Made by a program: the position numbers and the translations under genes. Of a DNA stretch of 64,000 nt, positions 8,147 through 17,133 are shown piece by piece. Origin of the DNA: Marinobacter gudaonensis (GTDB taxonomy: Bacteria; Pseudomonadota; Gammaproteobacteria; Pseudomonadales; Oleiphilaceae). Under the pieces are notes generated by a model. It was not told the origin of the DNA, made no database searches, and saw nothing but the letters and a program-made list of their open reading frames with translations. Every line of letters begins with the position of its first letter. Position 1 is the stretch's first letter. The stretch lies in contig NZ_FOYV01000001.1 of assembly GCF_900115175.1 (NCBI RefSeq), forward strand, positions 1,984,001 through 2,048,000, written 5' to 3'.

Positions 8147-9160
8147 ATGAAGGCATTTTTCCATCCCGCTCAGGACCAGCATATTCCCAAGACTTACTTT
8201 ACCCGTGGGCAGATGCGACAACCCCAGGAGGTGCCTGACCGGACGGGTGAGATGCTGAGCGGCCTGAAACAGATGGGCATTTCCGTGCTCCAGCCTGCCG
8301 ACCAGGGCGCCGGACCGATCTCGAAAGTTCACGACCTCGGTTACCTGCGTTTCCTGGAATCCGCCCATCGGCGTTGGGTAGCCATGGGCGACTGGGGCGA
8401 CGAGGTCATCTCCAATATCTTCGTTCGATCCCCCAACCATCTCACCGGCATCCTCGCCGAGGCCGCCCGCTACCAGGCCGACGGCAGCTGTCCCATTGGT
8501 GAGAGCACCTGGCACGCCGCCTACTGGTCGGCCCAGAGTGCGCTCGGCGCCGCGGATGCCCTGATCGCCGGCGACAGGACCTCTTACGCCGTATGTCGCC
8601 CACCGGGTCACCATGCCCGCCGGGATGCCGCTGGTGGCTTCTGCTATCTCAACAACGCCGCCATCGCCGCCGAACACATGAAGCATCGGTTCCCACGGAT
8701 AGTGATTCTGGACACCGACATGCACCATGGTCAGGGCATTCAGGAGATTTTCTACGACCGCAGCGATGTGCTGTATATCTCGATCCACGGCGACCCCACC
8801 AACTTCTACCCAGTGGTGACCGGGTTCGAAAACGAGCGGGGTGAAGGCGAGGGCTTTGGCTACAACATCAACCTGCCCATGCCCCACGGCTCATCGGAAG
8901 AGGATTTCTTTGCCAGACTGGACGAGGCCCTGGCCGCCATCAGGCTGTATCAGCCGGATGCCCTGATCCTGACCCTCGGTTTCGACATCTACAAGAACGA
9001 CCCCCAGGCCAAGGTATCGGTCTCGTCCGAGGGCTTCTGCCGGCTCAGCAGCCATATCCGCCAGCTCGGGCTGCCGACTCTGGTGGTGCAGGAAGGCGGG
9101 TATGACCTGGATGCCCTGAGCGAAAACGTCCAGCAGTTCTTCAAGGGCATGGCCGGCTGA
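8147..9160 (+). CDS. aphA: Acetylpolyamine amidohydrolase (histone-deacetylase family)
   Basis: This 337-aa zinc hydrolase is close in length to the acetylpolyamine amidohydrolases of Pseudomonas (about 340 aa). The charge-relay histidines are in RPPGHHARRD (around residue 150), followed by GGFCYLNNAAIAA. The zinc ligands are D and H in LDTDMHHGQG (around 190) and a later aspartate in the LGFDIYKNDP block. It should remove acetyl groups from acetylputrescine or acetylcadaverine in the cytoplasm, which fits the divergent gabD. Substrate is inferred from subgroup features such as SIHGDPTNFYP; another acyl amine substrate is possible. Confidence 0.85.
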   Translation: MKAFFHPAQDQHIPKTYFTRGQMRQPQEVPDRTGEMLSGLKQMGISVLQPADQGAGPISKVHDLGYLRFLESAHRRWVAMGDWGDEVISNIFVRSPNHLTGILAEAARYQADGSCPIGESTWHAAYWSAQSALGAADALIAGDRTSYAVCRPPGHHARRDAAGGFCYLNNAAIAAEHMKHRFPRIVILDTDMHHGQGIQEIFYDRSDVLYISIHGDPTNFYPVVTGFENERGEGEGFGYNINLPMPHGSSEEDFFARLDEALAAIRLYQPDALILTLGFDIYKNDPQAKVSVSSEGFCRLSSHIRQLGLPTLVVQEGGYDLDALSENVQQFFKGMAG

Positions 9161-9188
9161 GCAGTCAATGGCGCGGCCGGCCCACGGT

Positions 9189-10643
9189 TCAGGCTGCGGG
9201 CACGTAGACCTTGATGTTCTCGTGCCCCTCGGCTTTCAGATGGCCCGCATGCATGCGGCTCATGGTGCCGCGATCACAGTACAGCAGGTACTGCCGGTTC
9301 GCCGGCAACTCCGGCAACTGCTGGTTCAGCTCATAAAACGGGATGTGCAGAATCTCGTTGTTGGTGAGAGTCAGCGGTGACTGCTCCCCCTCCGAGGGGT
9401 GGCGTACATCAATGATCACATCGTCCACCGCCGGAGTCTGGACCAGCTCCACCTCCTCCGGGGTCACCGTGGTATCCAGCAGTCGGTTCACCGGCGTCTC
9501 GTCCCTGGCCTCAATGGCGGCCGCCAGCACCGATGCATCCATTTGAGCCTCGTCCTCCTCCACACGATGCAGTTTCGCGCGGGTGGCCGGCTTCTGGGAA
9601 ATCACCCCACAGTATTCGGGCATGGTTCGGGCGAAGGACTCGGTGCCAATCTCCCGGGCGATGCGAATAATCGATTCCTTGTCCATGGACACCAGGGGCC
9701 GCAGAACCACTTCGTCGCTGGCTCGGTCCACCACGTTGAGGTTGCTCAGGGTCTGGCTGGACACCTGGGCCACGGCGTCACCGGTCACCAGGCCAACCGC
9801 ATTATTGTTGCGGGCGATTTCCGCCGCTGCCTTGAGCATCTGGCGCTTCAGCACCACGCCCCAGTGCCGGTGACTGACCGAGCGCATGATTTCGGCCACC
9901 ACGCCCTCGAAAGGCACCGAAATAAACTTGGCGCTGTGGGACGCCCCGTATCGGTCCCACAGGTAGTGCACCACCTGGCGCACGCCGACCTCATGGGCGG
10001 TGCCGCCTAGGTTGAAGAACAGGAAATGATTACGCAGGCCGCGACGCATCATCAGATAGGCCGCCACCGAGGAGTCATAACCACCGGAGACCAGGGTCAG
10101 TACATTCTCTACGCTGCCCAGCGGGTAGCCGCCCAGCCCGCGATGCTTGCGGTGGGCGATGTGGAACTGGTCACCGTGAACCTCCACCCGCACTTCCACC
10201 TGAGGCGCCTTGAGGTCGACCCCCGCGGCATTCGAGGCCTGCATTAAAGCAGCACCGACCGCCCGCTCCAGATCGATCGAACGAAAATCATGCTCGCCGT
10301 GGCGACGGGCCCTGACGGCAAACGTCTTGCCGTTCAGCCGGTCGGCGAAGGCGGCGACCGCCTTGTCGGCCACATCATCCAGACTCTCCAGCGGAAAGGC
10401 CGCGATTTCCTGGATGGTGGAAATGCCGGGGATGCGCAACAGGGCCTCAATCACTGGCCCGGACAGGCCGCGGCCATCCGGCACCTCCACATCCACCCGG
10501 TCCCAGCTGCCCTCTACATGGATCTCGGCATCCAGCCGGGCCAGCAGCTTGCGGATATTCTGCCGCAGGTGACGCATCTGCTGGCGGCGGACGGGCTTGC
10601 TCTTGATCGCAACTTCCGGGGCGGGACGGATAAGCAGTTTCAT
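9189..10643 (-). CDS. thiI: tRNA 4-thiouridine synthase / thiazole sulfur carrier ThiI
   Basis: This 484-aa protein (E. coli ThiI is 482 aa) activates U8 of tRNA with ATP and transfers sulfur from IscS; it also supplies sulfur for thiamine. The order is an N-terminal ferredoxin-like and THUMP region (1-165), a PP-loop ATPase with SGGYDSSVAAY (around residue 188) and a C-terminal rhodanese domain (about 395-484). The persulfide cysteine is in LLYCDRGTMS, and the partner cysteine is in PEYCGVISQKP. It converges with the deacetylase gene across a 28-bp gap and is divergent from ppnN. Confidence 0.96.
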   Translation of the reverse strand: MKLLIRPAPEVAIKSKPVRRQQMRHLRQNIRKLLARLDAEIHVEGSWDRVDVEVPDGRGLSGPVIEALLRIPGISTIQEIAAFPLESLDDVADKAVAAFADRLNGKTFAVRARRHGEHDFRSIDLERAVGAALMQASNAAGVDLKAPQVEVRVEVHGDQFHIAHRKHRGLGGYPLGSVENVLTLVSGGYDSSVAAYLMMRRGLRNHFLFFNLGGTAHEVGVRQVVHYLWDRYGASHSAKFISVPFEGVVAEIMRSVSHRHWGVVLKRQMLKAAAEIARNNNAVGLVTGDAVAQVSSQTLSNLNVVDRASDEVVLRPLVSMDKESIIRIAREIGTESFARTMPEYCGVISQKPATRAKLHRVEEDEAQMDASVLAAAIEARDETPVNRLLDTTVTPEEVELVQTPAVDDVIIDVRHPSEGEQSPLTLTNNEILHIPFYELNQQLPELPANRQYLLYCDRGTMSRMHAGHLKAEGHENIKVYVPAA

Positions 10644-10753
10644 AGATCGGAATTTCGTCGGGTGGCGTATGAAATGGAAGGCGCTTAGTGTACCGTTTTG
10701 ACTCTATGCCTCAAAATCGGGCATTGCCGAAACATTCAGGAGCTCCGCCGTTA

Positions 10754-12136
10754 ATGCAGGAAATCACCATCAATGCCCTGGTTTCTCCCGAGGGCAGCCT
10801 TGAAATTCTCTCCAACCATGAAGTGAACCGGCTCAAGGACCGCAGCGAGGGCGGCCTGTATAGACTGTTCCGGCAGTGCGCCCTGGCCGTTCTCAACACC
10901 GGCATCGAGACCGACGACTGCAAGGCCCTGATGGAGGCCCACTCCGATTTCGATGTACGCCTGGTACCCCAGCCCCGCGGCCTGAAGCTGGAACTGATCA
11001 ACGCACCGGCCCACGCGTTTGTGGACGGGGAAATGCTGCGAGCGCTGCGGGAACATCTGTTCTCGGTACTGCGGGACATCATCTATTCCCACTCGATTCC
11101 GCAATCGGCGGCGGGCTTCCGGCGGGACGACCCAGAGGAAATCACCAACTTTGTATTTCACATCCTGCGCAACGCCCGGGTGATGCAGGCCGGGCGCCAG
11201 CCAGACCTGGTGGTGTGCTGGGGCGGCCATTCCATCGGCAACGACGAATACCAGTACAGCAAGGAAGTGGGGCACCAGCTCGGGCTCCGGGCCCTGAGCA
11301 TCTGCACCGGCTGTGGTCCGGGCGCCATGAAAGGCCCCATGAAAGGCGCCACCATCGGCCACGCCAAGCAGCGGGTAAAGAACGGCCGCTACATTGGCAT
11401 CACCGAGCCAGGGATCATCGGGGCCGAAGCGCCCAATCCCATCGTCAACGAGCTGGTGATCATGCCGGATATCGAGAAGCGCCTGGAAGCATTCGTGCGC
11501 TGTGGTCATGGCGTGATCGTGTTCCCAGGGGGCGTGGGAACCGCCGAGGAAATCCTCTATCTGCTGGGCATTCTCCTGCACCCGGATAACGCCGACCTGC
11601 CCTTCCCGGTGGTGTTCACCGGCCGGAAGGAAAACGCGGAATACTTCGAGATGATCGACAAGTTCATCCGCAACGCCCTGGGCGACGAGGCCGCCAGCAA
11701 GTACGAAATCATCATTGATGATCCGGTGCAGGTAGCGCAAACCATGAAAAAGGGTATGAAGGAAGTGGAGACCTTCCGGCGGGCGATGCAGGACGCCTAT
11801 TACTTCAACTGGATGCTGAAAATCGACCCGGTTTTCCAGCTGCCCTTCGAACCCAATCACGACAACATGCGCGCCCTTGAGCTGCATCGGGACCAACCCG
11901 TGCACCTGATTGCCGCCAACCTGCGCAAGGCGTTCAGCGGTATCGTGGCGGGTAACGTCAAGGAAGGGGGTATTCGACAGGTTCAGGAGAAAGGGCCGTT
12001 CGAGATTGCCGGCGACCCGAGCCTGATCAAGCCACTGGAAGCAATGCTGGAGCAGTTTGTGGCCCAGAACCGGATGAAGCTGCCCGGCTCCTCGGCTTAT
12101 CGGCCGAGCTACCGGATTGTCAGCGGAGCGGCCTGA
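10754..12136 (+). CDS. ppnN: Pyrimidine/purine nucleotide 5'-monophosphate nucleosidase PpnN
   Basis: This 460-aa protein (E. coli PpnN/YgdH is 454 aa) cleaves nucleoside monophosphates to base and ribose 5-phosphate and is activated by (p)ppGpp in E. coli. The N-terminal DUF4478-type region is followed by the Rossmann LOG domain with CTGCGPGAMKGPMKGA and the nucleotide-binding FPGGVGTAEE. The C-terminal DUF3412-type region contains AFSGIVAGNVKEGG and HRMKLPGS-like residues. A longer GTG start at 10688 is possible. The ATG at 10754 is preferred because homology begins at MQEITINALVSP and AGGAG lies 11 bases upstream. Confidence 0.93.
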   Translation: MQEITINALVSPEGSLEILSNHEVNRLKDRSEGGLYRLFRQCALAVLNTGIETDDCKALMEAHSDFDVRLVPQPRGLKLELINAPAHAFVDGEMLRALREHLFSVLRDIIYSHSIPQSAAGFRRDDPEEITNFVFHILRNARVMQAGRQPDLVVCWGGHSIGNDEYQYSKEVGHQLGLRALSICTGCGPGAMKGPMKGATIGHAKQRVKNGRYIGITEPGIIGAEAPNPIVNELVIMPDIEKRLEAFVRCGHGVIVFPGGVGTAEEILYLLGILLHPDNADLPFPVVFTGRKENAEYFEMIDKFIRNALGDEAASKYEIIIDDPVQVAQTMKKGMKEVETFRRAMQDAYYFNWMLKIDPVFQLPFEPNHDNMRALELHRDQPVHLIAANLRKAFSGIVAGNVKEGGIRQVQEKGPFEIAGDPSLIKPLEAMLEQFVAQNRMKLPGSSAYRPSYRIVSGAA

Positions 12137-12160
12137 GCCGCTCGCTGACCCACTAAGGCC

Positions 12161-12496
12161 TTACTTGCCGCCTGCGGGCAGGCTCGCGTAATACGCGGCA
12201 AGATCAGCAATGTCCTGGTCGCTCAGGTTCGCGGCCTGGCCCTGCATGATGGCGGCCTGACCACCGGTCCGCTGCTTGTTCTTGTAGGCCTTGAGCGCCA
12301 TCACGAGGTATTGCTCGTTCTGGCCGGCCAGGTTGGGATAGGTCGGGATCTGGGCAATGCCGTTCTGACCATGGCAGGCAGCGCAAACCGCAGCCTTGGA
12401 CTTGCCGGCGGCCGCATCGCCCGCTGCGGAAACGACGGCCGGGCTGACCGCACCAAGTGCGAAAATTCCGGCAACAACGTAGTGTTTCAAGCTCAT
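12161..12496 (-). CDS. Small periplasmic class I cytochrome c
   Basis: This 111-aa protein has a Sec signal peptide (residues 1-25, cleavage near VVSAAG). A single haem site CAACH (C38, C41, H42) and the likely Met ligand M84 (IMQGQAANL) follow, as in cytochrome c4/c5/c553-type carriers. The start MSLKHYV is chosen because it gives a clean signal peptide; upstream in-frame codons encode no domain. It probably shuttles electrons to a terminal oxidase or peroxidase, but no partner gene is adjacent and the partner is unknown. Confidence 0.88.
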   Translation of the reverse strand: MSLKHYVVAGIFALGAVSPAVVSAAGDAAAGKSKAAVCAACHGQNGIAQIPTYPNLAGQNEQYLVMALKAYKNKQRTGGQAAIMQGQAANLSDQDIADLAAYYASLPAGGK

Positions 12497-12753
12497 TCTC
12501 TTTACCCTCTCATCATTATCATCAGGATGTGCAACCGGCCTCGCAGGCCGAACAATCGATTGGCTTGCACTTACCAACACTGGCCTGCACTTATAGCACA
12601 CAGCCTGAGATCCTCAAATGTGATAGGTCAAGGACCCTCGTGCGACGTTCGTCCTCTTTTGCGGGCACGATTGCCGATGCAGAGTAACGGCGCACCAGAG
12701 AATACGACCAGTTTGACAACAAGGTTTATTTTCATTTTTCGGAGATGCCCTCA

Positions 12754-13857
12754 ATGACCGCAGAGGCCCAGGAACTCGCCTGTCGTGAAGGCCATATTGG
12801 CGTTCTGACACTCAATGCACCCGCCCGGCTCAATGCGCTTTCAGAGCCGATGGTTGACCAGATGCTGGACGTTCTCGATCGGTGGGCCGAGGACGACCGT
12901 ATCTGCCTTGTGGTGATCCAGGGCGCCAGCGACAGAGCCTTCTGTGCCGGGGGCGACATCCGGGCGCTTTACCAGGCCATGGTCACGCCGGAGGACGAGG
13001 ACCAGGCACAGCGCTTTTTCCGCAAGGAATACCGCCTCGACTACCTGCTGCACCGGTTCCCCAAACCGGTTCTTGGTCTGGCTCACGGTGTGGTTATGGG
13101 CGGGGGAATGGGACTGCTTGCCGGCTGTCGCTACCGGCTGGTAACACCGGACGTAACCCTGGCCATGCCGGAAATCACCATCGGCCTGTTCCCCGATGTG
13201 GGGGCGAGCTGGTTCCTGAACCGGCTGCCCGGGCGGCTCGGTCTGTTCATGGGCCTGACCGGCGCACGGCTGAACGTGACCGACGCCTTGCGGGTCGGCC
13301 TTGCCGACATGGCGATCGAACCGGAGGATCGCCACCGCCTGCTGGATAGACTGGCGTCAGAGCGCTGGACCGGACAGCGAGCCGCTGACGACAACCGGCT
13401 GTTCCGTCTGCTTGGCCAGATGCAGACCCCGGACTACCGGGCCTTGCCCGCCAGCCATCTCGAACGGCACGAACAGCGGATTGCCCGACTGAGTGCCGGT
13501 GACGAACTGCCGGAGATTGTTGATCAGTTACTGGCGGCCGAGGTGGATTGCACCTGGTGGCATAGCTGCATGAACACCCTCAGAAACGGATGCCCGGTGT
13601 CGGCCTGGCTGGTGTGGACCCAGTTGAAAAAGGCCCAGCAGATGTCGTTCAAGGACGTGCTTCGGATGGAACTGGCCATGGTCACCGAGTGCCTTCGCCG
13701 GCCCGATTTCAGGGAAGGCGTCCGGGCACTGGCGATCGAAAAGGATTTTCACCCCCACTGGAGCTATGCGGGTGTGGCCGAGGTGCCGGACGAGGTGGTG
13801 GCCGCCCACTTCCGCCCGGAGTGGAATGACGCCACGGATCCGATGGGGCTGGACTGA
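12754..13857 (+). CDS. 3-hydroxyisobutyryl-CoA hydrolase / enoyl-CoA hydratase family protein
   Basis: This is a crotonase-fold protein of 367 aa. That is longer than enoyl-CoA hydratases (about 260 aa) and typical of HIBYL-CoA hydrolases, which act in valine degradation. Features are DRAFCAGGDIRALY (oxyanion-hole loop, around residue 60), VMGGGMGLL (around 110) and the catalytic-region block MPEITIGLFPDVGASWFLNRLPG (about 140-162). The C-terminal EKDFHPHWSY-type ending is characteristic of the hydrolase branch. The ATG at 12754 has GGAG 10 bases upstream; an ATG three codons earlier would sit directly on that site. No other valine-pathway genes are adjacent. Confidence 0.85.
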   Translation: MTAEAQELACREGHIGVLTLNAPARLNALSEPMVDQMLDVLDRWAEDDRICLVVIQGASDRAFCAGGDIRALYQAMVTPEDEDQAQRFFRKEYRLDYLLHRFPKPVLGLAHGVVMGGGMGLLAGCRYRLVTPDVTLAMPEITIGLFPDVGASWFLNRLPGRLGLFMGLTGARLNVTDALRVGLADMAIEPEDRHRLLDRLASERWTGQRAADDNRLFRLLGQMQTPDYRALPASHLERHEQRIARLSAGDELPEIVDQLLAAEVDCTWWHSCMNTLRNGCPVSAWLVWTQLKKAQQMSFKDVLRMELAMVTECLRRPDFREGVRALAIEKDFHPHWSYAGVAEVPDEVVAAHFRPEWNDATDPMGLD

Positions 13858-13880
13858 CCAGCCTCCCATCAGCCGCTCAA

Positions 13881-14378
13881 CTAGAGCCTCGCGCCCGCCT
13901 GCACCAGCAGCATTTCCAGGTCACGATGGTTGATGGCCCGGGCCACATCCAGCGCCGTGCGGCCGCTCCCGGTCTGGTAATTGACATCGGCGCCGGCAGA
14001 CAACAGCATTTCCGCAGTCAGCAGATTGCCACTGGCCACCACTTTCATCAGCACGGATTCTCCCGCCTGGCTGACATTGACGTTGGCGCCGGCGGCCAGC
14101 AGGGTTCGCACCACCGACAGGTGTCCGTTCTCCGCGGCCCGCATTACCGGTGTATAGCCCTCGGCGTCGGTGGCGTTCACGTTGGCGCCGGCAGACAGCA
14201 GCAACTCAACACGCCGTTTCTCGCCCTTGGCCGCCGCTGAAACCAGCAGGGCATCAGCCTCGGCCAGTGCCTCCGGGCTGAGGGTGACCGTGGGATCCTT
14301 CGACGCGCAGCCGGACAGCAATGGGAAAACCAGAATCAGAAGCAGCAACAAACGAGGGGCGCCGATTTCCTTGGCCAT
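13881..14378 (-). CDS. Ankyrin-repeat lipoprotein
   Basis: This 165-aa protein has a lipoprotein signal: a hydrophobic stretch ending LLSGC, with the lipidated cysteine near residue 24. About four ankyrin repeats follow, with AGANVNATDAEGYTPVMRAA and AGANVNVSQAGES as clear units (residues 60-165). It is probably anchored to a membrane facing the periplasm and binds a protein partner. The ligand is not evident from neighbours; the next gene downstream is convergent. Confidence 0.88.
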   Translation of the reverse strand: MAKEIGAPRLLLLLILVFPLLSGCASKDPTVTLSPEALAEADALLVSAAAKGEKRRVELLLSAGANVNATDAEGYTPVMRAAENGHLSVVRTLLAAGANVNVSQAGESVLMKVVASGNLLTAEMLLSAGADVNYQTGSGRTALDVARAINHRDLEMLLVQAGARL

Positions 14379-14450
14379 AACAGGTGTTCTCTGTGGGAGT
14401 GCAAAGACCCCTATTCTGGTCAGGCGCCGGCAGGAATTAAATCGAGTCGT

Positions 14451-16655
14451 TCACAACTCCGGCCCATTTTCGAGCAGATCGCGAACCAGTTGCCGCAGGC
14501 GATCCTCTCCGTCTCTCTGGCCCAGACACAGAGCCTCGGCCTTCAGCCAGGACCAGGGTCGACCCTGCATCACGCCGAGGCACCAGAGGCCGAGCGACGG
14601 ATGTTGCGCCAGCCGGACCATCACGCCGGGAGCCTGGCCCAGTTTTCTCAGCACCGGAACCGTAAGTGCAAAACCCCGATGCCCGTGGGCAAACTGGCGG
14701 AGATCCCGCAGATCCTCGGCATCGGGAGCCGGGCCGCCCGGCAGGTCTGCGGTCACTTGCGCCAGCAGTTCAGGTGCCAGCTCCGGCCAGTTGTCCGGCA
14801 GCAACGCCAGCCAGTGACTGGCCAGGCGCTTGCGGATGCGCTCCGCCAGTTCCAGCCCCGCCGACGAGAGCCCGCGCATCATCTGGATCGGGTACTCCCC
14901 GCTGGAGGCCTCCTGTTGCAAGCCCATGCGCGCCACGCCGAGGCCGCAGCCCTGCCAGAAGGCCACCAGATCGACACTGCCGCCGAAACTGGTACCCAGG
15001 TAATCGATACCGCTCTCGGTCGCAGCAACCCTGGCGGCATCCACCAGGCGGCGCCCGATGCCCAGGCGCCGGAATTCATCCGCCACGGCCACCCGCACCA
15101 CCCGCAGGCCCTTCAGGGCAGCCGCCTCCGGATAGCCGCTGTGACTGGCCAATGACTGCGCCAGGAGATGGCCCCTTACCCGCCGGGTACCCAGGCTGAC
15201 CTCCCCGGCCAGTTCCGGCGACAACCCGCCTTCCTCGGTACTCCAGAGCACGCCGACGGTGCGACCGTTCAGCGTTGCGCGCCAGCTGCGCGCACGGGGA
15301 TCATCCAGCCATTGCCGTAAATCGGCGGGACTGGTGCGGTAGTGGGCGTCCACCAGCAACCCGAACGCCTCCGCAAGCACCCGGTCGGAAGCGTGGGCAG
15401 GCTGGAAGGGCTCGATGACAGGCGCTTCAGCTGTCTCTGATCGAGTGAGTCCAACGTCGCCGTCCGCGCCCAGCAGAAACAGTTCCGAGACCAGCGCTTC
15501 CAGGGGATCGCTCTGCGCCCAGCGCACCGGCGCCGTCAGCGTCACGGCCTGCCACTGGGGTGTTTTTTCATCCAACACCTGCCGGAAACGGATAGCAAAG
15601 CCCCGCCCGGCGCCCTCGTAACCATGGACGGTGGTGGCGAACGCCACCCTGGGCCAGCCCAGCAGCACGGCTTTGAGAAGCGGCGCGGGCAACGCGGCGG
15701 CCTCGTCAACCAGAATGACCTCTGCCCCCGGCTTGGAAGCCAGCAGCGAACGGATCGGCATAAACCTCAGGCGCGCGCCTGAGCGGGTGACCAGGCACTT
15801 TCCATCCCCGGGGGTACCGAGCTGCTCGTCACCTCTGGCGTTGCTCCACCCCTCGTCACTGCTCTCGGTCAGGACGTCGGCGAGGACGACGCTGGCATGA
15901 CGGAACAGGGTGTCAGTGCTTTGCGCCGAAGGCGCGGTGACAACGATGTCCTGCCGTCCCTTCAGCAACAGCTCTGCCGCCGCCATACCCATTGCCGCGG
16001 ACTTGCCTCGGCCCCGGTCGGCGGTAATCACCAGCGGTCGACGCCGCCGGCCAAGCCCGAACCGGACCAGACGCTGTATCAGTTGCTGCTGGTCGCTGGT
16101 GGTGCCGACAACAAACGGGACGTCGGGCAATGGCGGAATCGGTGGCAAGGAAGCCCTGCCCGGGCTGACCCGGATCACCGCCTCATGATCGGCAAGGAGG
16201 GCCGACATGCGGCCAGCAAAAGGATGCTCACCGCCATGCTCCAGCCCGGTTCTCGCGTAATCCGGGTCGGCAAACCGCCGCCAGTCTGAGAGCGGCGGCA
16301 TCAGCCAGAACAGCAGGCCGCCGGCCGTCAGCGCGCCGGTCAGTGCGGCCAGATCATCAGGAGGATTGCCTTGCCAGCCGTCCCACACGACGAGGGGAAG
16401 CTCCCGCCCCAGCCAGGACCGGGCCCGGGTCGGGGCCATTGGCACCAGGCGGCCGTCAGGGCTGTCACCTTTCGGACCGGTCCACAGGCCCTGGTGGAAG
16501 TCGAGGCCGGGCAGCCGCTGGCGGAGCCACTGCAGCGCGTCTTCCCGATCGCCCTCGATCAAAACCAGTCGGCGCTGGCCATTGGCGGTGAGGCTGGTCT
16601 GGAGGTCACGCCAGTGGGCAACCTCGGCCTCGGCGTCCGGTCCCGGGTGATTCAT
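14451..16655 (-). CDS. tmcA: tRNA(Met) cytidine acetyltransferase TmcA
   Basis: This 734-aa enzyme (E. coli TmcA is 671 aa) makes N4-acetylcytidine at the wobble base of elongator tRNA-Met using acetyl-CoA and ATP. An N-terminal DUF1726-like domain is followed by a RecD-like helicase module with Walker A TADRGRGKSAAMG (around residue 215). A GNAT acetyltransferase domain follows with VADEFRRLGIGRRLVDAA, and then a C-terminal tRNA-binding region. The true start is MNHPGPDAE, whose ATG overlaps the stop of DUF2237 as TGATG. An 83-residue upstream in-frame extension is the out-of-frame shadow of that gene. Confidence 0.95.
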   Translation of the reverse strand: MNHPGPDAEAEVAHWRDLQTSLTANGQRRLVLIEGDREDALQWLRQRLPGLDFHQGLWTGPKGDSPDGRLVPMAPTRARSWLGRELPLVVWDGWQGNPPDDLAALTGALTAGGLLFWLMPPLSDWRRFADPDYARTGLEHGGEHPFAGRMSALLADHEAVIRVSPGRASLPPIPPLPDVPFVVGTTSDQQQLIQRLVRFGLGRRRRPLVITADRGRGKSAAMGMAAAELLLKGRQDIVVTAPSAQSTDTLFRHASVVLADVLTESSDEGWSNARGDEQLGTPGDGKCLVTRSGARLRFMPIRSLLASKPGAEVILVDEAAALPAPLLKAVLLGWPRVAFATTVHGYEGAGRGFAIRFRQVLDEKTPQWQAVTLTAPVRWAQSDPLEALVSELFLLGADGDVGLTRSETAEAPVIEPFQPAHASDRVLAEAFGLLVDAHYRTSPADLRQWLDDPRARSWRATLNGRTVGVLWSTEEGGLSPELAGEVSLGTRRVRGHLLAQSLASHSGYPEAAALKGLRVVRVAVADEFRRLGIGRRLVDAARVAATESGIDYLGTSFGGSVDLVAFWQGCGLGVARMGLQQEASSGEYPIQMMRGLSSAGLELAERIRKRLASHWLALLPDNWPELAPELLAQVTADLPGGPAPDAEDLRDLRQFAHGHRGFALTVPVLRKLGQAPGVMVRLAQHPSLGLWCLGVMQGRPWSWLKAEALCLGQRDGEDRLRQLVRDLLENGPEL

Positions 16656-17032
16656 CAGCTGAGGTCGGCGCCGTGGGCCTTGAGGTCTTCGAGTGCGCAT
16701 TTTTCCAGGGCCGCGCGGTGGGTCGCGCGCAACCGCACCCTGGGTGCACAGCCGGCTTCGAAAGCTTCCTGCCAGCGAGCGGCGCACAGGCACCAGCTGT
16801 CGCCGGCTTTCAGGCCCTCGAAGCCGAACTCGGGCCTTGGGGTGCTGAGGTCGTTGCCGTGGGCTTTGGAGAATTCCAGGAAGTCGTCGGTGACGACGGC
16901 ACAAACGGCGTGCAGGCCGAAGTCATCGGGGCCGACGTTGCAACAGCCGTCGCGGTAGAAGCCGGTGACCGGGTCCTTGCCGCAGGTTTCCAGTTTTTCG
17001 CCTAGTACGTTGATTGATTCAGACATTTCCAT
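16655..17032 (-). CDS. DUF2237 family protein
   Basis: This small (125 aa) cysteine-rich protein carries the conserved family blocks NVLGEKLETCGKDP, FYRDGCCNVGPDD, STPRPEFGFEGLKAGD and WCLCAARW. Four of the cysteines (TCG, GCC and CLC) are strongly conserved across the family, whose function is unknown. The start at 17032 has AAAGG 10 bases upstream; the ATG two codons later is possible. Its stop overlaps the tmcA start by one base, so the two are translationally coupled, which hints at a role linked to RNA or translation. That link is inference only. Confidence 0.9.
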   Translation of the reverse strand: MEMSESINVLGEKLETCGKDPVTGFYRDGCCNVGPDDFGLHAVCAVVTDDFLEFSKAHGNDLSTPRPEFGFEGLKAGDSWCLCAARWQEAFEAGCAPRVRLRATHRAALEKCALEDLKAHGADLS

Positions 17033-17133
17033 TTTATCGAGACCTTTCAGTTTCGGGGGCAGCAAGTTTGGAGGAGGGTTCAATTATGCGGTAGCGGTAT
17101 CCGCTCTACCAGCGGGCCGTTACAATACCGGCC

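Noticed and set aside
14451..16904. An 83-residue N-terminal extension of TmcA
   Set aside because: It is arginine/proline-rich, overlaps DUF2237 out of frame, and the ATG at 16655 is coupled to the DUF2237 stop.
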